Assembly (NCBI GenBank): GCA_028723425.1
Contig: JAQYEZ010000038.1
Coordinates: 17,256 to 81,255, forward strand
Length of the DNA stretch: 64,000 nt
Origin: Peptoniphilaceae bacterium
GTDB lineage: Bacteria; Bacillota; Clostridia; Tissierellales; Peptoniphilaceae
Direction: 5' to 3'
Every line of letters starts with the position of its first letter. The stretch's first letter is position 1. This document shows, piece by piece, positions 51,344-60,031 of this stretch. Below the pieces are notes generated by a model. The model searched no databases and was not told the origin of the DNA. It saw only the letters and a program-made list of their open reading frames with translations. The position numbers were made by a program, and so were the translations under genes.

Positions 51344-51631
51344 TTATTTTTTCTTTAAAAATAGGTCTGAATGAGAACCTAGTCTATAAAGCAAAAGCAT
51401 AAGGACATCCTCTTGGTACTCATATATTAAGAGCCAATCAGGTTCAATATGACACTCTCTTGTTTCCCTATAGTTTCCAGTAAGAGAATGGTCTCTATAT
51501 TTACTTTCTAATGCCTTGCCTTGGGCAAGTTGATCTATAACTTCAAATAGTTTATCTAAATCTTTTTTCTGTTTCTTAGCAAGTTTAATATCTTTTTTAA
51601 ACTGTGATGTAAATTTTATCTGGTATTTCAT
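51344..51631 (-). CDS. Type II toxin, YafQ/RelE-family mRNA interferase
   Basis: YQIKFTSQFKKDIKLAKKQKKDLDKL...LTGNYRETRECHIEPDWLLIYEY. Confidence 0.92.
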   Translation of the reverse strand: MKYQIKFTSQFKKDIKLAKKQKKDLDKLFEVIDQLAQGKALESKYRDHSLTGNYRETRECHIEPDWLLIYEYQEDVLMLLLYRLGSHSDLFLKKK

Positions 51632-51900
51632 ACTTCCAAGGCCTTCTTAAGGTCTTCTATATTAGAAAATCCTTCTACCCTTTTATCCTTAGCAATCCTT
51701 CTTCCTTCATCAATAGCTGACCTTGTTAAGGCATTAGGAATATCTAATTTCAAGGAAAATGGAATTCCATTTTCTCTAATGGCTGTTCTTAAAAACATAT
51801 TAATGGCTGTTGTCATATTAAGTCCTAATTCTGAAAAGATAACTTCTGCTTGCTCTTTTATTTCCTTATCTGTTCTTATGTTTAAATTTGTTGTTCCCAT
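51628..51900 (-). CDS. Type II antitoxin, RelB/DinJ family
   Basis: MGTTNLNIRTDKEIKEQAEVIFSELGLNMTTAINMFLRTAI; 4-nt overlap with toxin. Confidence 0.92.
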   Translation of the reverse strand: MGTTNLNIRTDKEIKEQAEVIFSELGLNMTTAINMFLRTAIRENGIPFSLKLDIPNALTRSAIDEGRRIAKDKRVEGFSNIEDLKKALEV

Positions 51901-52061
51901 CGTATCAACCTCCATTCTTACCTTTATTTTATAGCTTTATTTGGCTTATGTCAATACGTTGTCATTATTTTAAACGTATTTTCTTTAATTTTCATCTGCA
52001 TTATATAAAAGAGTGAGTAGATAAGCATTGATATTTCTAATATTTAGTATAAAAAGAAAAG

Positions 52062-52104
52062 AAAAGCTCTGTAATGATTACAATTGCAACATTACAGAGC
52101 TTTT
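52062..52104 (-). terminator. Terminator downstream of nnrE
   Basis: AAAAGCTCTGTAATG...CATTACAGAGCTTTT. Confidence 0.85.
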
Positions 52105-52167
52105 TATTTACTGTTAAATTTAGGATTAAAAATACTTTATATAAAAATTTTTTCAACTTATAAGGGC

Positions 52168-52857
52168 TTATTCTTTATTTTTGGTAAGAACTTTTTCTAT
52201 AGCCATAAGTGGTAGGCCTATATCTTCAATTACAGTCTTGTTTTTAAAGTAAGGATTTTTTTCAAGACCTTCTTTCATTAACTGCATTGTTACTACAAGG
52301 TCACTGTCTACTACATCTCCCAAGCTTTCTCCACTACTAGCATCAAGACCTGATGGCAAATCGATAGATATAGTATAAGTTGTTTTTCTATTAATAAGAT
52401 CTATAACAAAGGCAAATTGGCCTTCTATTGTCCTTGATAAACCAGTTCCAAATATGCCATCAACTATAGTATTAACCTTATCCAAATTTTTCTCCATAAA
52501 TTCTATATCTGCTATAGTGTTTACTTGATAAACATTATCTGTCATCATCTTTACAGCTTCTAGATTTAAAGAGAAATCTTTGCTTTTCTTGGATAAATTT
52601 CCGACTATATATATATCAACATACTTACCCATGGCCAAAAGATTTCTTGCAAGTGCAAGTCCATCAGCCCCGTTGTTTCCAACTCCTACAACTATAGCAA
52701 ATGAATGCCTGATTTTTAAATCTATATTCTTTAATACAGCTAGAGCTGCCCTTTCAACCAAGCATATAGATGGAATTTTTAAGGTATTTATAGCATAGTT
52801 ATCTATTTCTTGCATTTGATTTCTGTTTACCAGAAAGTTATTTTGATCCTTATACAT
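52168..52857 (-). CDS. nnrE: NAD(P)H-hydrate epimerase (YjeF N-terminal domain only)
   Basis: IVVGVGNNGADGLALARNLLAMG, VDGIFGTGLSRTIEG, SIDLPSGLDASSG. Confidence 0.92.
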   Translation of the reverse strand: MYKDQNNFLVNRNQMQEIDNYAINTLKIPSICLVERAALAVLKNIDLKIRHSFAIVVGVGNNGADGLALARNLLAMGKYVDIYIVGNLSKKSKDFSLNLEAVKMMTDNVYQVNTIADIEFMEKNLDKVNTIVDGIFGTGLSRTIEGQFAFVIDLINRKTTYTISIDLPSGLDASSGESLGDVVDSDLVVTMQLMKEGLEKNPYFKNKTVIEDIGLPLMAIEKVLTKNKE

Positions 52858-52865
52858 TTTATCTC

Positions 52866-53831
52866 CTAAGAAAAATCTTTTAATCTTAAATCCTCGCCAA
52901 ATATTTCATAGATTGTGGAAGAGCCAATTATTCTTGAAAATACTCTTTCTTCGTATATTTCCTTTAGTCCATCTTCATCAAAATTAGAAGAAAAAATTAT
53001 AGGCTTTTCTGCATTTATTCTCTCATTTACTATATCAAAAAGGTTGGCCTTGTCAGAATCTCTTCCTGCCTCTGCTCCCAAATCATCTATTATCAACAAA
53101 TCACAGGTAAATATTAGGTCGTACTTATCTTGCAAAGCTTCTTTTCTTTCTGAAAAAGCATAGAGATAGTCATTCATAAATCTAAATAATTTTGTAGCAG
53201 TAAGATAAATCACAGAAAAATTCCTGTCAAGAAGCTCTTTAGCTATTGAATTTATAAGGAAAGTTTTTCCCCTACCAACATCTCCAAAAATATAGATATT
53301 TCTTCTTTCTTTTTGGAAATTTTCTATATATTTTTTTACATCCTTAATCACATATTCTATATTGGAAAAGGGACTTACTCCATAATCAAAATATTTATTT
53401 TTAGAGAAAAGATTTATATTAAAGGTACTGAAATTTTCCCTCATAATTACATCTCTTATATTTGATTGTGAGTATTTTTCTTCTATGGAAAGTTGTTTCC
53501 TACAAATACATACCTTATTTCCAACAAAGCCTGTATCTTTACAAATATTACAGTGATAATGCATTTCTAGGTAGTCTTTTGGATATCCATTTTCAACAAG
53601 CAGATTTTTTTTCTTTTGTGAAAGTTCTTTAATCTTTTCTTCATAAGCCTTGGTTTCGCCATCCTTAAAGGCAAGACTTACAGCACTAAAACCAAGTTCT
53701 TTTATTCTTTTGTCTATATAAGAAATTTGGGGAATATTTTTATAAATCTCATTTATTCTATTTTCCAAATCTTTTTGATTATCTTTTCTTCTTTGTTCTA
53801 AAATATCTGATACTTTTTGTTTGGAGCTCAT
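52866..53831 (-). CDS. DnaC/DnaI-like helicase loader ATPase
   Basis: IYIFGDVGRGKTFLINSIAKELL, LLIIDDLGAEAG; zinc-binding CNICKDTGFVGNKVCIC. Confidence 0.93.
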   Translation of the reverse strand: MSSKQKVSDILEQRRKDNQKDLENRINEIYKNIPQISYIDKRIKELGFSAVSLAFKDGETKAYEEKIKELSQKKKNLLVENGYPKDYLEMHYHCNICKDTGFVGNKVCICRKQLSIEEKYSQSNIRDVIMRENFSTFNINLFSKNKYFDYGVSPFSNIEYVIKDVKKYIENFQKERRNIYIFGDVGRGKTFLINSIAKELLDRNFSVIYLTATKLFRFMNDYLYAFSERKEALQDKYDLIFTCDLLIIDDLGAEAGRDSDKANLFDIVNERINAEKPIIFSSNFDEDGLKEIYEERVFSRIIGSSTIYEIFGEDLRLKDFS

Positions 53832-54577
53832 TTTTTATTTTTCAACTCCTCCATTCTTTTTAATCTTTCTTCTCTAGCCTTTTGGGCAAATGAAATATCC
53901 TTGTTGGTATTTGGTGTAGATGATGGATTTTGTCTTCTTTTGTATTGACGAGGTGATCTTTTTCTAGTAAGTTTTCGCCTTTCTTCCATAATCTTTAAGT
54001 CATTTAAGGAGAAAATATTTTGATCTCTCCAAGTCTTTAAAAAGCCCATTACATATTTTACATCTACATTGCCAACTTCCTTAGCCTGTCTAAAGGCCTC
54101 GATTACAAGCTCTGGACTGGAATTATATTCATCCATAGTCTCATGAATCCTTGCAATATCGTTGGGCGTTAGTGTTCTTTCTATAATTCTTTCAACAGTT
54201 TCAAACATGGCTGATTTTCTTTCTGCCAAATCTATGGCTTTTTGGTTTTGTTCCATTTTCATTTGGCTTGTCTTTCCAAAATAGGCCTGCCTCAAAGAAA
54301 CTATTTCTATGTATTCTTCTCCTTCATTAGAAATTTTTCTCCTAAATAAGCCCATGTTAATCCAATATTCTATGGTCTGATTCATGGTCTTATCGTCAAA
54401 ACCTAATTGTCTTTGGATTTTTTCTAAATCAACTCCACCATTTAAGCAATCTTTATAAATTAATAGAAATGATTTTAAACTATCCCCATCTGCCATTTGC
54501 ACATAGGTATTTAAAAACATATTTTCAAAAGGAGTTGTCCCCATATCAACTTGTATATTTTGCATTTGAAATTTCAA
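53828..54577 (-). CDS. DnaD domain replication protein
   Basis: DnaD-like YVMGFLKTWRDQNIFSLNDLK; between dnaI-like and dnaB. Confidence 0.88.
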   Translation of the reverse strand: MKFQMQNIQVDMGTTPFENMFLNTYVQMADGDSLKSFLLIYKDCLNGGVDLEKIQRQLGFDDKTMNQTIEYWINMGLFRRKISNEGEEYIEIVSLRQAYFGKTSQMKMEQNQKAIDLAERKSAMFETVERIIERTLTPNDIARIHETMDEYNSSPELVIEAFRQAKEVGNVDVKYVMGFLKTWRDQNIFSLNDLKIMEERRKLTRKRSPRQYKRRQNPSSTPNTNKDISFAQKAREERLKRMEELKNKK

Positions 54578-54581
54578 ATTA

Positions 54582-55178
54582 TCACCTGTATTCTTTTCTA
54601 ATTTTCATTTTGGTAATTTTTGTATATATTATTCCCTTATGTACTTCAAAATATGTAAAATCAGGATCTATCTTTTGATTTTCAAAAACCTCTAGTGTGT
54701 GGTCATAGACCTTAAAACCAAGTTTTTGATAAAGCCTTAAAGCTCTTATGTTAAAGTCATTTACGTCTAGATATAGCTCTTTAAATTTTATATCATCAAA
54801 AAAATAATCTAAAAGTATCTGCATTGCTTCATATCCATAGCCTAAAGAAACAAAATCTGCATCAAATACTATGCCAAGTTTTGCCGTTTTTGCTAAGGTA
54901 TTATAATTTTTTAGGCCCAAAAAACCAATAAAGAGATCATCTTCTTTCCTTCTTACTGCAAAGTATCTTTTTCTTGGGCCTGTTATAGTAGAATACCAGT
55001 ATCTTACTTCAGCCTCTGTAAAAAATCCATAATTGTAACCTTCCATCCAAGGATTATCAAAATTGCCCCATCTTTGGACACCTATGGCATCCTCATATTC
55101 TATTCTTTTAAGATATACCCTAAAATCTTTTTTATCTTTTAATATCTTCTTGGCCATTCTATTCTTCTCTGTAATCAA
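54582..55178 (-). CDS. GNAT family N-acetyltransferase
   Basis: LGIVFDADFVSLGYGYEAMQILLDYFF, NIRALRLYQKLGFKV. Confidence 0.92.
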   Translation of the reverse strand: MITEKNRMAKKILKDKKDFRVYLKRIEYEDAIGVQRWGNFDNPWMEGYNYGFFTEAEVRYWYSTITGPRKRYFAVRRKEDDLFIGFLGLKNYNTLAKTAKLGIVFDADFVSLGYGYEAMQILLDYFFDDIKFKELYLDVNDFNIRALRLYQKLGFKVYDHTLEVFENQKIDPDFTYFEVHKGIIYTKITKMKIRKEYR

Positions 55179-56484
55179 AATCTCTAAATGTTGTACAAGT
55201 TTTATGAAAGAAAAGTTCCATTAAACCAGTTGGGCCGTTCCTATGCTTGGCTAAAATAACTTTGGCAAGATTTGGATTATCCTCTTCATCATAATAATCT
55301 TCTCTATATAAAAGCATAACTACATCAGCATCTTGTTCTATAGCTCCTGATTCTCTAAGATCAGAAAGAATTGGCTTGTGGTCACTTCTCTTATCAGCCT
55401 CACGGGAAAGTTGAGCTAGGGCAAGAACTGGACAGTTTAATTCCTTGGATAAAGATTTTAAACCTCTGGAAATATTAGCTATTTCTTGTTGCCTATTATC
55501 AAATCTTCCCTCTCCTCTCATAAGTTGTAGATAGTCTATGACGACCAAATTTAGTCCATTTTCCGCCTGAAGTCTCTTACACTTACTTCTTAACTCTGAA
55601 AGGGTTATTCCTGAAGTTTCATCAACATAAAGATCCTTATCTTTTATTGCTTTAACACCTTCAATAATCAAAGGCCACTCTTCATCTGATATTCTTCCAT
55701 TGATGATTTTTTCCAAATCTACTAAACTTGCCATAGAAATTAGTCTTTGATTAAGTTGGTAGTTAGACATTTCAAGTGAGAAAAATGCTACAGCTTGACC
55801 AGCCTTAGCTGCATTCCAAGCTATTGTTAAACCTAGGGCAGTCTTTCCCATAGCAGGTCTTGCTGCCAAAAGTATAAGTTGTGAACTTTGTAGACCTGAT
55901 AATTTAAGATCTATGGAGGATATGCCAGTAGTTACTCCTGTTATTTTGCCTTCATTTAGGGAAAGTTCGTTTAGTTGTTTTAGAGTTTCATCCATAGTTT
56001 CTGAAACTCTAATAAGGCCAGAATCTATATTATCTTGTGTAATCTCAAAGACTCTAGACTCTGCTCTTTCTACTATATTCTTTACATCATCTTTTTGACT
56101 ATAAGAGTCTTCTGTAATTTCATCAGCTGCTTGAATTAGACTTCTTAAAATGGCTTTTTCTTTTACAGCCTTACAGTATTGGTCAATATTTGGAGTATAA
56201 AATGAGGAGAGTGTTATTTCTGTGATAAACTCCTCTCCTCCCACTTCTTCTAGGATGTTTTCGTTTTTAAGTTGACTAGTTAGGCTAACTTCATCAATCT
56301 TTATATCCTTAGAATACATTTTTACTATTGTTTTATATATCCTTTGAGTCCTAGAATCGTAAAACTCTACCGGTTTTATGATTTGTATAGCTTGATCAAT
56401 GGTTGAGTTTTTCTTTAATATACAACCAATAATGGCCTTTTCTGATAAGAAGTCATTAGGCAGTTGCCTAAGACTATCAACCAT
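55159..56484 (-). CDS. dnaB: Replicative DNA helicase DnaB
   Basis: LILLAARPAMGKTALGLTIAWNAA, FSLEMSNYQLNQRLISM, VVIDYLQLM. Confidence 0.98.
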   Translation of the reverse strand: MVDSLRQLPNDFLSEKAIIGCILKKNSTIDQAIQIIKPVEFYDSRTQRIYKTIVKMYSKDIKIDEVSLTSQLKNENILEEVGGEEFITEITLSSFYTPNIDQYCKAVKEKAILRSLIQAADEITEDSYSQKDDVKNIVERAESRVFEITQDNIDSGLIRVSETMDETLKQLNELSLNEGKITGVTTGISSIDLKLSGLQSSQLILLAARPAMGKTALGLTIAWNAAKAGQAVAFFSLEMSNYQLNQRLISMASLVDLEKIINGRISDEEWPLIIEGVKAIKDKDLYVDETSGITLSELRSKCKRLQAENGLNLVVIDYLQLMRGEGRFDNRQQEIANISRGLKSLSKELNCPVLALAQLSREADKRSDHKPILSDLRESGAIEQDADVVMLLYREDYYDEEDNPNLAKVILAKHRNGPTGLMELFFHKTCTTFRDFDYREE

Positions 56485-56927
56485 TATTCTGCCTCAACTA
56501 AAACTTTTAATTCTGCTATAACTTCTGGGAATAATCTGATATTTGCTTTGTATTGACCAGTTTTTACTATATCTTCTTCTAAAGATATTTTCTTTTTATC
56601 AACTTCTATTCCTTTTTCTAATAGGGCTTCTGCTATGTCCTTATTAGTTACAGAACCAAAGAGTTTTCCTTCTTCACCAGCTTTTACTTTGATAGAAACT
56701 GAATTTTCTTCTATTTTTGACTTTGTTTTTTCTGCTTCTGCTCTATTTTTTTCTTCCTCAGCCTTTAACTGTGCTTGCATAGCCTCAAATTTTGCCATAT
56801 TTTCCTTATCAGCAACCACGGCAAGATTATTTGGTAACAAATAATTTCTAAAATATCCAGTCTTTACATTTATTAATTCGCCCTTTTTTCCAACTCTAAC
56901 TACATTTTCAGTTAATATTACTTTCAT
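56484..56927 (-). CDS. rplI: 50S ribosomal protein L9
   Basis: MKVILTENVVRVGKKGELINVKTGYFRNYLLP. Confidence 0.98.
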   Translation of the reverse strand: MKVILTENVVRVGKKGELINVKTGYFRNYLLPNNLAVVADKENMAKFEAMQAQLKAEEEKNRAEAEKTKSKIEENSVSIKVKAGEEGKLFGSVTNKDIAEALLEKGIEVDKKKISLEEDIVKTGQYKANIRLFPEVIAELKVLVEAE

Positions 56928-58905
56928 TTTCCTTTTCCTCCATAAAATATTCTTTTATTGCTTTTTTTAACATATCTTCTGCATCTTCCATAGACATGTC
57001 TAGCTGAGTAGCAGCAGATGTCAAATGACCACCACCGCCAATACGCTCTAATATTAATTGTACTGATATATCACCCAAACTTCTACCCGAAATATGGATT
57101 CTATCATTTGATCTTGTCAAAACAAAACTTGCCTTGACTCCATTTATATTTAAAAGGTCATCGGCTGCTTGACTTGCTATCAAGGTTGACCCATCAATAT
57201 CTCTGTTAAAGTGTCCTATTGCAACAACATTATCAAAAACAATGGCATCTGATATAACTTCTGATTTATATCTTACTATTTCAAAATCATCTTTAAACAT
57301 GGTTTTTATGATGATTGAATCTGCTCCCCATCTTTTAAGTATTGATGCTGCTTCAAAAGTTCTTACTCCTGTTTGATAAACAAAGTTTTTCGTATCGACA
57401 GTTATTCCTGCCAAAAGCCCCTCTGCTACAGGTGTCCTTGCCTTGAAGGACTCATCAAAGTAGTTCATTATTTCAGTAACAAGCTCTGATGCTGATGAAG
57501 CATAGGGTTCTATATAAGATATTGTGGCATTTTTAATATAATCTTTACCTCTTCTATGGTGGTCAATTATAACTATTTGATCAGTTTTATCCAATAAACT
57601 TGGAGCTTCAGTAGAATTTTTCCTATAGTTATCGGTAACAATTATTAAACTTTGAGGAGAAATTCTTTCCAAAGCTTGATTTTCTGTTATTACATCATCT
57701 TTAAAGCCATCCAGACTATTAACTGTTCTCTTATAAATATTTTCTATAGGCTTTGTAACGGCCTCTAAGACAAAATGAACATCTTTTCCTATAAACTTAG
57801 CACATTCATAAACTCCAAGTGCTGACCCAAAAGAATCCATGTCTGGGTTATTGTGACCCATAACATAAATATCTGAAGAATTTTCAATTAGTCTTCTTAA
57901 AGCATGAGAGATAACTCTTGATTTAACTTTGGAAATTTTTTCTGTAGCTTTAGATTTTCCTCCAAAATATTCATAATTATCTTCAAGTTTAATTACAGCT
58001 TGGTCTCCACCACGGCTTAAGGCTATATCAATTGCCATTTTTGAATCTTCATATACTTCATCAGGAGTAGAACCAGCATAGCCAACACCAATAGATAAGG
58101 TTGGATTTATAGCATTTTTACCCTCAATTCCTCTTACCTTATCTAATATAGAAAATTTGCTATCATATATAGCCCTATAGTCTTTATAATTTAATATAGC
58201 AATGTACTTATCATTTTCATATCTTACTATAATAGCATTATGTTCTTGGAAATATTGGATAATAGTCCTATCAACCTTACCCATTAGACCAGTTTTCCTA
58301 GCAGCTTCTGTTATATTTTTGACATCATCATAGTTATCAAAATATATTAGCATGCTCACTAAAAGTCTATCCTTAAAAAGCTTTTTTATTGACTCATCAT
58401 ATGTGTTTGAAATTCCATAGAGGAATATCAAATCTCCCTTATCATCTTCAACATAAGAAAAGTAAAATTCATAAGTTTCATCGCCTATATTTATCTTAAG
58501 AGGTTGTTTTATTTGATCATTAAATTCTTGATTTTTAAATTCAGGAATAAAATTTCCTACATTTTTTCCAACTATAGAATCATCTTCAAAAAGTGCCCTA
58601 AATTTACTATTATGCCATTTAATCCTTTTATCTTTTTCCAAAATCAAAATTGGAAAGGGCATTTCAAAAATAATATTTTTAGAAATCGAGTCAAAAGAAT
58701 AGCTTACACCATCCACATAAGCTTGTAGGAGATTTTTGTTCTTTTCTTCTATTTCTTTAAGATAAAAATAAAGTCCTACAGTTAAAGCCAGTCCCAAAAT
58801 TCCCAAATATAATTTATAAAATAATAGGATTACAGAAATAAGTATTGGTAAGGATAAAATCAATACATAGTTTTCATTCTTTAACAGCCTATTTTTTTCT
58901 TGCAT
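56908..58905 (-). CDS. gdpP: c-di-AMP phosphodiesterase GdpP (PAS/degenerate GGDEF/DHH-DHHA1)
   Basis: VMGHNNPDMDSFGSALG, IIDHHRRGKDYI, GGGHLTSAATQL. Confidence 0.96.
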   Translation of the reverse strand: MQEKNRLLKNENYVLILSLPILISVILLFYKLYLGILGLALTVGLYFYLKEIEEKNKNLLQAYVDGVSYSFDSISKNIIFEMPFPILILEKDKRIKWHNSKFRALFEDDSIVGKNVGNFIPEFKNQEFNDQIKQPLKINIGDETYEFYFSYVEDDKGDLIFLYGISNTYDESIKKLFKDRLLVSMLIYFDNYDDVKNITEAARKTGLMGKVDRTIIQYFQEHNAIIVRYENDKYIAILNYKDYRAIYDSKFSILDKVRGIEGKNAINPTLSIGVGYAGSTPDEVYEDSKMAIDIALSRGGDQAVIKLEDNYEYFGGKSKATEKISKVKSRVISHALRRLIENSSDIYVMGHNNPDMDSFGSALGVYECAKFIGKDVHFVLEAVTKPIENIYKRTVNSLDGFKDDVITENQALERISPQSLIIVTDNYRKNSTEAPSLLDKTDQIVIIDHHRRGKDYIKNATISYIEPYASSASELVTEIMNYFDESFKARTPVAEGLLAGITVDTKNFVYQTGVRTFEAASILKRWGADSIIIKTMFKDDFEIVRYKSEVISDAIVFDNVVAIGHFNRDIDGSTLIASQAADDLLNINGVKASFVLTRSNDRIHISGRSLGDISVQLILERIGGGGHLTSAATQLDMSMEDAEDMLKKAIKEYFMEEKENESNIN

Positions 58906-59794
58906 ATAAAGCTCCTCTTAGGTTAAATATTAAGTCAATTCCTCCCAAAATAAGGAAAAATAGTGACAAAAAACTAAATAATAAGAAAACCAAAATCCAG
59001 GTAAATATTCTATAAACTTTGGATTGTTTTTTCTCTATAACATAATCCATAGTAAAAATACCGTTTATTTGTAAAAGTGAAATTCCAATTGATATGGCAT
59101 TTGCCCTAACCATAGCTTGGTCAAGACCCACATATTTTGCCCCTCCTATCAAAAGCAAAGCTAGCAATAATCCTATAACAACTTCTCTTATAGTTAATTT
59201 TAAAGTATTTATTTTTGAAAAATCTCTGAAAGATTCATCCTTATAATTTAAATAATTCCTTGTTGTTTTTAGAGCTATAAGAGCATATATAAAGCCTATA
59301 ATAGCAAGAATAGCAGGTATGTTTCTAAAACTTTTTTCAAGAATCTCTCTTGGATAAGCTAAGCCTTCATTTTTTAGCATGCTTACAACTTGGTCTATCA
59401 CTTTAGATATATCTATAGCATTTGTTCTGATTAAATAATAATAGAAAATATTTAAAAAAAGTGCACTTAAAATAAATACTATTATTAAAGCATCGGTATC
59501 ATTTAAATCAAGCTTTATAGTTATGCTAATTATTAAGCCTAAGATTAAAGCTGTTAAAAACACAACATTAATTTTTGCTGTAAAACTTAGGACAAAAGAT
59601 ATAAGCCCTAGCAAAAATAATAATATAATTGAATCAATCAGTTTTTCATTTACCAAAAAAATAGCAAAAATAATTGGTACAATCGCCAAACTAATCAGCG
59701 TATAGTTTGCCATAAGAACCATAAATATGGTAATTATTGCAATAGCCATTATGTTGATGGCCCTATTTACATTTATCTTCTCATTCATATTCAT
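58889..59794 (-). CDS. YybS-like DUF2232 membrane protein
   Basis: Polytopic protein upstream of gdpP-rplI-dnaB in conserved order. Confidence 0.75.
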   Translation of the reverse strand: MNMNEKINVNRAINIMAIAIITIFMVLMANYTLISLAIVPIIFAIFLVNEKLIDSIILLFLLGLISFVLSFTAKINVVFLTALILGLIISITIKLDLNDTDALIIVFILSALFLNIFYYYLIRTNAIDISKVIDQVVSMLKNEGLAYPREILEKSFRNIPAILAIIGFIYALIALKTTRNYLNYKDESFRDFSKINTLKLTIREVVIGLLLALLLIGGAKYVGLDQAMVRANAISIGISLLQINGIFTMDYVIEKKQSKVYRIFTWILVFLLFSFLSLFFLILGGIDLIFNLRGALYARKK

Positions 59795-60031
59795 CCTTTC
59801 AATTTATTCTATCATATAGGCTATTTTTTTTAAATGATAAAATGAGCTAGTGTATTCATTTTACTTTAATCTTATACATAAACAAGAATTTCAAGTACAA
59901 TAAATAAGCAAAGATTTGAAATTTTCTTTGCTTTTAGCTATGATAGCTAATAATAAAAACTATTAGAAAATTTAAATTATGGATATAAGATAAGTAATAT
60001 CAAAATAATCACTAAAAGGCAGGCGGTATTA

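Noticed and set aside
52168-52857. NnrE lacking the dehydratase domain as a degraded bifunctional gene
   Set aside because: Stand-alone epimerase proteins are known; no remnant of the second domain was seen next to it.
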